Assembly (NCBI RefSeq): GCF_050496765.1
Contig: NZ_JBNWEO010000009.1
Span: 62,001 to 126,000 of the forward strand
Length of the DNA stretch: 64,000 nt
Source of the DNA: JAEVLT01 sp050496765
GTDB lineage: Bacteria; Bacillota; Bacilli; Bacillales; Cytobacillaceae
Direction: 5' to 3'
Each line of letters begins with the position of its first letter. The first letter of the stretch is position 1. The notes below the pieces were generated by a model. That model was not told the DNA's origin. It ran no database searches and saw only the letters and a program-made list of their open reading frames with translations. The position numbers and the translations under genes are program-made. This document shows, piece by piece, positions 60,088 through 64,000 of this stretch.

Positions 60088-61431
60088 ATGGAAGCAACAA
60101 ATTTGAAACCGCTTACCCGGGTGGCAGAAGATAGTGAAGAGAAGAAAGGTTTTATAGCCAAATTAGCAAGTAGCAAAATAGGTGTTATTCCTCTTCCGCT
60201 TTATATCATTATTGCAGTGGTTGTTTATGCGGCTGCAGTTTATAAGCAGCTCCCTGCAGATATGCTCGGCGGTTTTGCTGTTATTATGGTCATGGGAATT
60301 TTTTTAGGCGATATGGGCATGAAAATTCCAATTTTAAAAGATATCGGTGGTCCGGCCATTTTATCTTTATTGGTTCCTTCCATTTTAGTCTTTTTTAATG
60401 TTATTAACACATCAGGAATGAACGCTGTTACCCAGCTGATGAAAACATCAAACTTTCTCTATCTTTACATCTCGGTTTTGGTTGTAGGCAGTATTCTTGG
60501 TATGAATCGAAGAGTGTTGATTCAAGGGTTTACGCGTATGTTTGTTCCACTTATTGCTGGAACGATTGCATCCGTAGTGGTTGGCGCTTTGGTTGGTTTG
60601 CTTTTTGGATATGACATCAAATATACAATCTTTTATATCGTTGTTCCAATTATTGGCGGTGGAATCGGGGAGGGAATTTTGCCCCTGTCATTAGGTTATG
60701 GACAGGTGCTTGGAAAAGCGTCCGAAACCTTTGTAGGTCAACTAATTCCGGCTGCCGTTATTGGTAACACAGTCGCCATTATTTGTGCCGGTATTCTTGC
60801 ACGCCTTGGTGAGAAAAAGCCAGAGCTTACCGGCAACGGCGTTTTAGTAAAAACAAAAGGCGGCGATGGAATTAAAGAAGCAACAACGATTGACAAACCG
60901 ATTGATTTCCGCTTGATGGGTGCTGGCCTGTTAATTGCTTGTAGTTTCTTTATTTTAGGTGCTCTCGGAAATAAATTCCTTGGCATTCCTGGCCCGGTGT
61001 TGATGATTATTGCTGCCGCTGTTGTAAAAAGTATCAAGGTTATGCCGGAAAAAATGGAACAAGGTGCTTTTCATCTATATAAATTTGTATCAGGCAGTTT
61101 GACTTGGCCATTAATGGTTGGATTAGGGATGCTTTATATCCCGCTTAAAGATGTTGTTAAAATCGTTACACCTGCCTACGTGATTATTTGTGCCGCTGTT
61201 GTTCTAGCGATGATCACTTCCGGTTACTTTGTTGGCAAGCTAATGAAGATGTTTCCTGTTGACTCAGCGATTGTTACCGGCTGTCACAGCGGTTTAGGGG
61301 GGACGGGCGATGTTGCGATTCTTTCTGCTTCCGGACGGATGTCATTGATGCCATTTGCCCAAGTTTCCACAAGGATTGGCGGCGCTTCGACTGTAATTTT
61401 AGCAATCCTATTGCTAAAGTTTTTTAGCTAA
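60088..61431 (+). CDS. maeN: Na+/malate symporter, 2-hydroxycarboxylate transporter family
   Basis: Of 447 residues and about 11 membrane segments. The two family GGxG reentrant loops are visible as IIGGGIGEGILPLSLGYG and HSGLGGTGDVAILSASGRM. PSILVFFN and SLMPFAQVSTRIGGAS are further family marks. AAGGGGATGAATCG precedes the ATG. Placement behind malK-malR and near a malic enzyme supports malate rather than citrate as substrate, as in B. subtilis MaeN. Confidence 0.92.
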   Translation: MEATNLKPLTRVAEDSEEKKGFIAKLASSKIGVIPLPLYIIIAVVVYAAAVYKQLPADMLGGFAVIMVMGIFLGDMGMKIPILKDIGGPAILSLLVPSILVFFNVINTSGMNAVTQLMKTSNFLYLYISVLVVGSILGMNRRVLIQGFTRMFVPLIAGTIASVVVGALVGLLFGYDIKYTIFYIVVPIIGGGIGEGILPLSLGYGQVLGKASETFVGQLIPAAVIGNTVAIICAGILARLGEKKPELTGNGVLVKTKGGDGIKEATTIDKPIDFRLMGAGLLIACSFFILGALGNKFLGIPGPVLMIIAAAVVKSIKVMPEKMEQGAFHLYKFVSGSLTWPLMVGLGMLYIPLKDVVKIVTPAYVIICAAVVLAMITSGYFVGKLMKMFPVDSAIVTGCHSGLGGTGDVAILSASGRMSLMPFAQVSTRIGGASTVILAILLLKFFS

Positions 61432-61550
61432 ATGAAAGCTCGGGTGGCGTCAGATGTCATAGACCAAGATCCGGCGCTGTTTCGATAGCATCCATCGATT
61501 CAGGAGCAGCAAGAAAAAGCCACATCAGAGAAACTATCTAATGCCTTTAA

Positions 61551-61584
61551 AAAGTACCATCCGACTGTGGATGGTGCTTTTTTT
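61551..61584 (+). terminator. maeN terminator
   Basis: AAAGTACCATCC pairs with GGATGGTGCTTT, then T residues. Confidence 0.8.
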
Positions 61585-61910
61585 CTTACGTCAAAAACGA
61601 TCATTGTTGAAGCATTTTTTTATAAAAACCCCCCAACTTTGCATCCCAAAATTCATTTGTTGAAATAATTTATTCCTATGCGAAATATTTTTATACAAAT
61701 GTTAAATCTAAAAGTGCCAAAGAACTCAAAAAAAGATAGAATAAACAGTGTACTTTTGAAGTTGGACTGCAGTCTATCCTGCCCTTTTTAATTCAAAATG
61801 CAAGGAGGACAACCGAGAATCATATTCTGCGAATATTCGAGACAGAGGTATCAAATTACTGGTGGAGAAACTTTTGTCCATCATAGGAAAACCAAAAGGA
61901 GCGTCTAAAC
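61585..61910. other. Upstream region of the ABC exporter
   Basis: AT-rich; holds a perfect 10-bp palindrome GACTGCAGTC (61765-61774) as a possible operator. I see no gene in it and no confident promoter. Confidence 0.45.
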
Positions 61911-63638
61911 ATGCTAAGGTTGTTTAAGGACTTAAAACCGTTTACCTTAATGATCATCGCCGTACTGGTATTTGTATTTTTGCAGACATTAAGTGATCTT
62001 TATCTGCCGACCTTAATGTCAGATATTATCAACAAGGGAGTGATGCAGGGGGATACTGGAAAAATTATCAATATTGGCGGTTTCATGCTATTGATTGCTG
62101 CAGGTGGGGCAGTTTGTGCCATTATCGCCAGTTTCTTATCTGCAAAAACCGCAATGGGTTTAGGGACAATCCTGCGCAGCAAGATTTTTGAAAGAGTCGA
62201 AAGTTATTCGCTGCAAGAAATTGATCAGTTTGGTACAGCAACACTGATTACAAGAACGACGAATGATATTAATCAAATTCAGATAGTATTAATCATGATT
62301 ATGCGCATGATGATTAGTGCTCCGATGATGGCCATTGGCGGTATTATTATGGCCTTACGCGAAGACAAGCAGCTCACGTGGGTGCTGGCGATCGCAATCC
62401 CGGTATTGGCAGGTGTTATTGCCCTGATTGCCTCCCGGATGATCCCGCTTTTTAAAAAAATCCAAGGAAAGATTGATCGCATAAACCTTGTTTTACGGGA
62501 AAAGCTTGTTGGCATTCGTGTTATTCGTGCATTTAATATGGTGGAACATGAAGAAAAACGATTTGAACAGGCAAATATTGACCTAACCGATAATTATATC
62601 AAAGTGAATAAAATCATGGCTTTCATGATGCCATCGATTCTGTTGGTTATGAATTTAACCTCTCTAGCTGTTTTATGGTTTGGGGGAATCTTCATTAGTA
62701 AGGGCAATATGGACCTCGGGGCATTGTCAGCATTTACTCAATATGCGATGCAAATCATGTTCTCGATGCTAATGCTTTCCTTGATGTTTATCATGGTTCC
62801 ACGTGCCCAAGCTGCAGCAGTCAGAGTAAATGAAGTTCTGGAAACTCTTCCGGGAATAACCGACAAAACGGAAGTGGAAGACAATGTTACTCAAAAAGGC
62901 TATGTTGAGTTTAAAGATGTTACCTTCACATACCAGGGTGCAGAGCAACCCGCTTTGCGGAATATTACATTTGCGGCGAAGCCTGGTGAAGTAACGGCCA
63001 TTATTGGAGGAACTGGAGCAGGGAAGTCGACTCTGATTCATTTAATTCCAAGATTCTATGATGTGGACAGTGGCAGTGTTTTGATCGACGGGGTAGATGT
63101 CAGGAACATGTCGCAGGAGACCCTTCGTGCGAAAATCGGGTTTGTCCCACAAAAGGCTGTCTTGTTTTCTGAAACAATCAGTGAGAACATTCGGTTTGGC
63201 AATAAACAGGCTACAGATGCAGAAATAAGACATGCCGCTGATATTGCCCAAGCTACTGAATTTATTGAATCCATGGATGGTGGCTTTGAACACGAAATCG
63301 CACAGGGCGGTACAAATGTTTCAGGGGGACAAAAGCAGCGCCTGTCCATTGCCCGAGCATTGGTGAGAAAACCTGAAGTATATGTGTTTGATGATAGTTT
63401 TTCGGCCCTTGATTTTAAAACGGACGCACGATTAAGGGCAGCTCTCAAACAGGAAACCAAAGATGCTACAGTCATTCTGGTTGCCCAGCGGGTAGGAACG
63501 GTAAAAGATGCGGATCGAATTATCGTTCTGAATGAAGGTCAGATTGCCGGAATGGGAACGCATGAAGAACTAGTAGAAACGAGCCAGGTATACCGGGAAA
63601 TTGTTTCCTCACAACTGTCTGAGGAGGAGATTGCATGA
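61911..63638 (+). CDS. yfiB: ABC exporter half-transporter with degenerate ATP site (YfiB-like)
   Basis: Of 575 residues: six-helix membrane domain (1-310), then an ATPase with Walker A GGTGAGKST (about 366), Q-loop FVPQKAVLF, signature NVSGGQKQR (about 470), and Walker B ending VYVFDDSFSALD (about 494), where the usual catalytic Glu is Asp, and VAQRVGT instead of an H-loop with His (Gln is found). Both changes mark the non-catalytic site of heterodimeric exporters such as BmrC/BmrD. AAAAGGAGCG precedes the ATG. ATGA overlap with the partner gene. Confidence 0.92.
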   Translation: MLRLFKDLKPFTLMIIAVLVFVFLQTLSDLYLPTLMSDIINKGVMQGDTGKIINIGGFMLLIAAGGAVCAIIASFLSAKTAMGLGTILRSKIFERVESYSLQEIDQFGTATLITRTTNDINQIQIVLIMIMRMMISAPMMAIGGIIMALREDKQLTWVLAIAIPVLAGVIALIASRMIPLFKKIQGKIDRINLVLREKLVGIRVIRAFNMVEHEEKRFEQANIDLTDNYIKVNKIMAFMMPSILLVMNLTSLAVLWFGGIFISKGNMDLGALSAFTQYAMQIMFSMLMLSLMFIMVPRAQAAAVRVNEVLETLPGITDKTEVEDNVTQKGYVEFKDVTFTYQGAEQPALRNITFAAKPGEVTAIIGGTGAGKSTLIHLIPRFYDVDSGSVLIDGVDVRNMSQETLRAKIGFVPQKAVLFSETISENIRFGNKQATDAEIRHAADIAQATEFIESMDGGFEHEIAQGGTNVSGGQKQRLSIARALVRKPEVYVFDDSFSALDFKTDARLRAALKQETKDATVILVAQRVGTVKDADRIIVLNEGQIAGMGTHEELVETSQVYREIVSSQLSEEEIA

Positions 63639-64000
63639 GTGAGCAAAACAAACATCATAATCGGGAAAGAGGCAAAGGAGCGGGCGGCTTTGGCGGCGGA
63701 GGCCACTTTGGTGCACCAGTGCAAAAAGCCAAGGATTTTAAAGGAACGCTTAAAAGGTTGATCAACTATCTGAAACCACATACGTTAAATTTAATCATTG
63801 TTTTGATATTTGCGATTGCAAGTACGTCATTTACGATTGCAGCACCAAAAGTCATGAGCAAAGCGATCAACAAATTACAAGATGCATATATGGCAAAAAC
63901 CTTACTGCAAAAAATGACGGAAGCACAAAAAATAGCAGTTGATCAACTTACCTTGCAAATGAAGCAGATGCAAAAATCTACAAACGCTCAGTCTGCAACT
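63635..64000 (+). CDS. yfiC: ABC exporter partner subunit, 5' part only (YfiC-like)
   Basis: Starts at ATG 63635 within the stop of the previous gene and stays open to the window end (122 codons). A glycine-rich N-terminal tail (GAGGFGGGGHFG) precedes the first membrane helix (TLNLIIVLIFAIASTSFTIAAPKVM), as in YfiC/BmrD-type partners. GAGGAGGAG precedes it. It should carry the catalytically complete ATP site, but that part lies outside. Confidence 0.85.
   Translation, partial: MSEQNKHHNRERGKGAGGFGGGGHFGAPVQKAKDFKGTLKRLINYLKPHTLNLIIVLIFAIASTSFTIAAPKVMSKAINKLQDAYMAKTLLQKMTEAQKIAVDQLTLQMKQMQKSTNAQSAT

Overview
The window reads as chromosome of a low-to-moderate GC, endospore-forming Bacillaceae bacterium. 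Evidence: AGGAGG-type ribosome binding sites with frequent GTG/TTG starts, sigma-A promoters, Fnr, CcpA and sigma-54 sites of Bacillus type, a CotY/CotZ-like spore coat protein, a CBO0543-family protein, the gatCAB-dgkB order, and close relatives of B. subtilis nasF, xpaC-yaaN, acoR, malK-malR-maeN and yfiB-yfiC. I cannot name the species. Several intergenic regions carry long tandem arrays, which are the most unusual property of this DNA.

Layout. 1-1.6 kb: end of a FtsX permease/ATPase exporter. 1.7-7 kb: nitrite reductase nirB-nirD behind a promoter with two Fnr boxes, then siroheme genes (fused SUMT/uroporphyrinogen synthase; precorrin-2 dehydrogenase). 7.3-8.6 kb: isocitrate lyase without an adjacent malate synthase. 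9.3-10.5 kb: yueI, then a TPP riboswitch controlling thiW. 10.7-14.2 kb: gatCAB and tRNA-Pro(GGG). 14.3-19.4 kb: putP, dgkB, a small membrane protein, pncB. 20.3-22.1 kb: xpaC-telA. 22.3-29.9 kb: acoR and a sigma-54-dependent acoA-acoB-acoC operon in which a 1.9-kb satellite of 52-bp units separates acoB from acoC. 30-38.9 kb: small and accessory genes, rlmCD, a broken aspartyl-protease locus, a VWA protein and YnfA. 39-44.6 kb: mercury resistance (merR, a small transporter, merA) followed by two nested insertion sequences with readable target duplications. 44.8-49.5 kb: an HTH protein, a VOC protein, DUF4317, SelO. 49.9-52.2 kb: a tandem duplication of an Rpn-type nuclease, one copy frameshifted in a poly-C run. 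52.4-54.7 kb: TetR-controlled MFS efflux. 55.2-61.4 kb: malate module (malic enzyme, TauE-like exporter, MalK/MalR, MaeN). 61.9-64 kb: heterodimeric ABC exporter, the second subunit cut by the window end.

Repeats. Four blocks of strictly 21-bp-period repeats (1.7, 8.7, 8.8-9.3 and 19.5-20.0 kb) share a GAATTC-centred core on either strand. A 52-bp-period array of 37 units without a single indel lies inside the aco operon. Both periods are close to whole numbers of helical turns, so motif faces are kept in register. A 32-bp tandem duplication copies the 3' end of telA, and a dispersed hairpin element occurs four times, once supplying the last codons of the malic enzyme. These arrays are non-coding on my reading and are the best candidates for an undescribed system.
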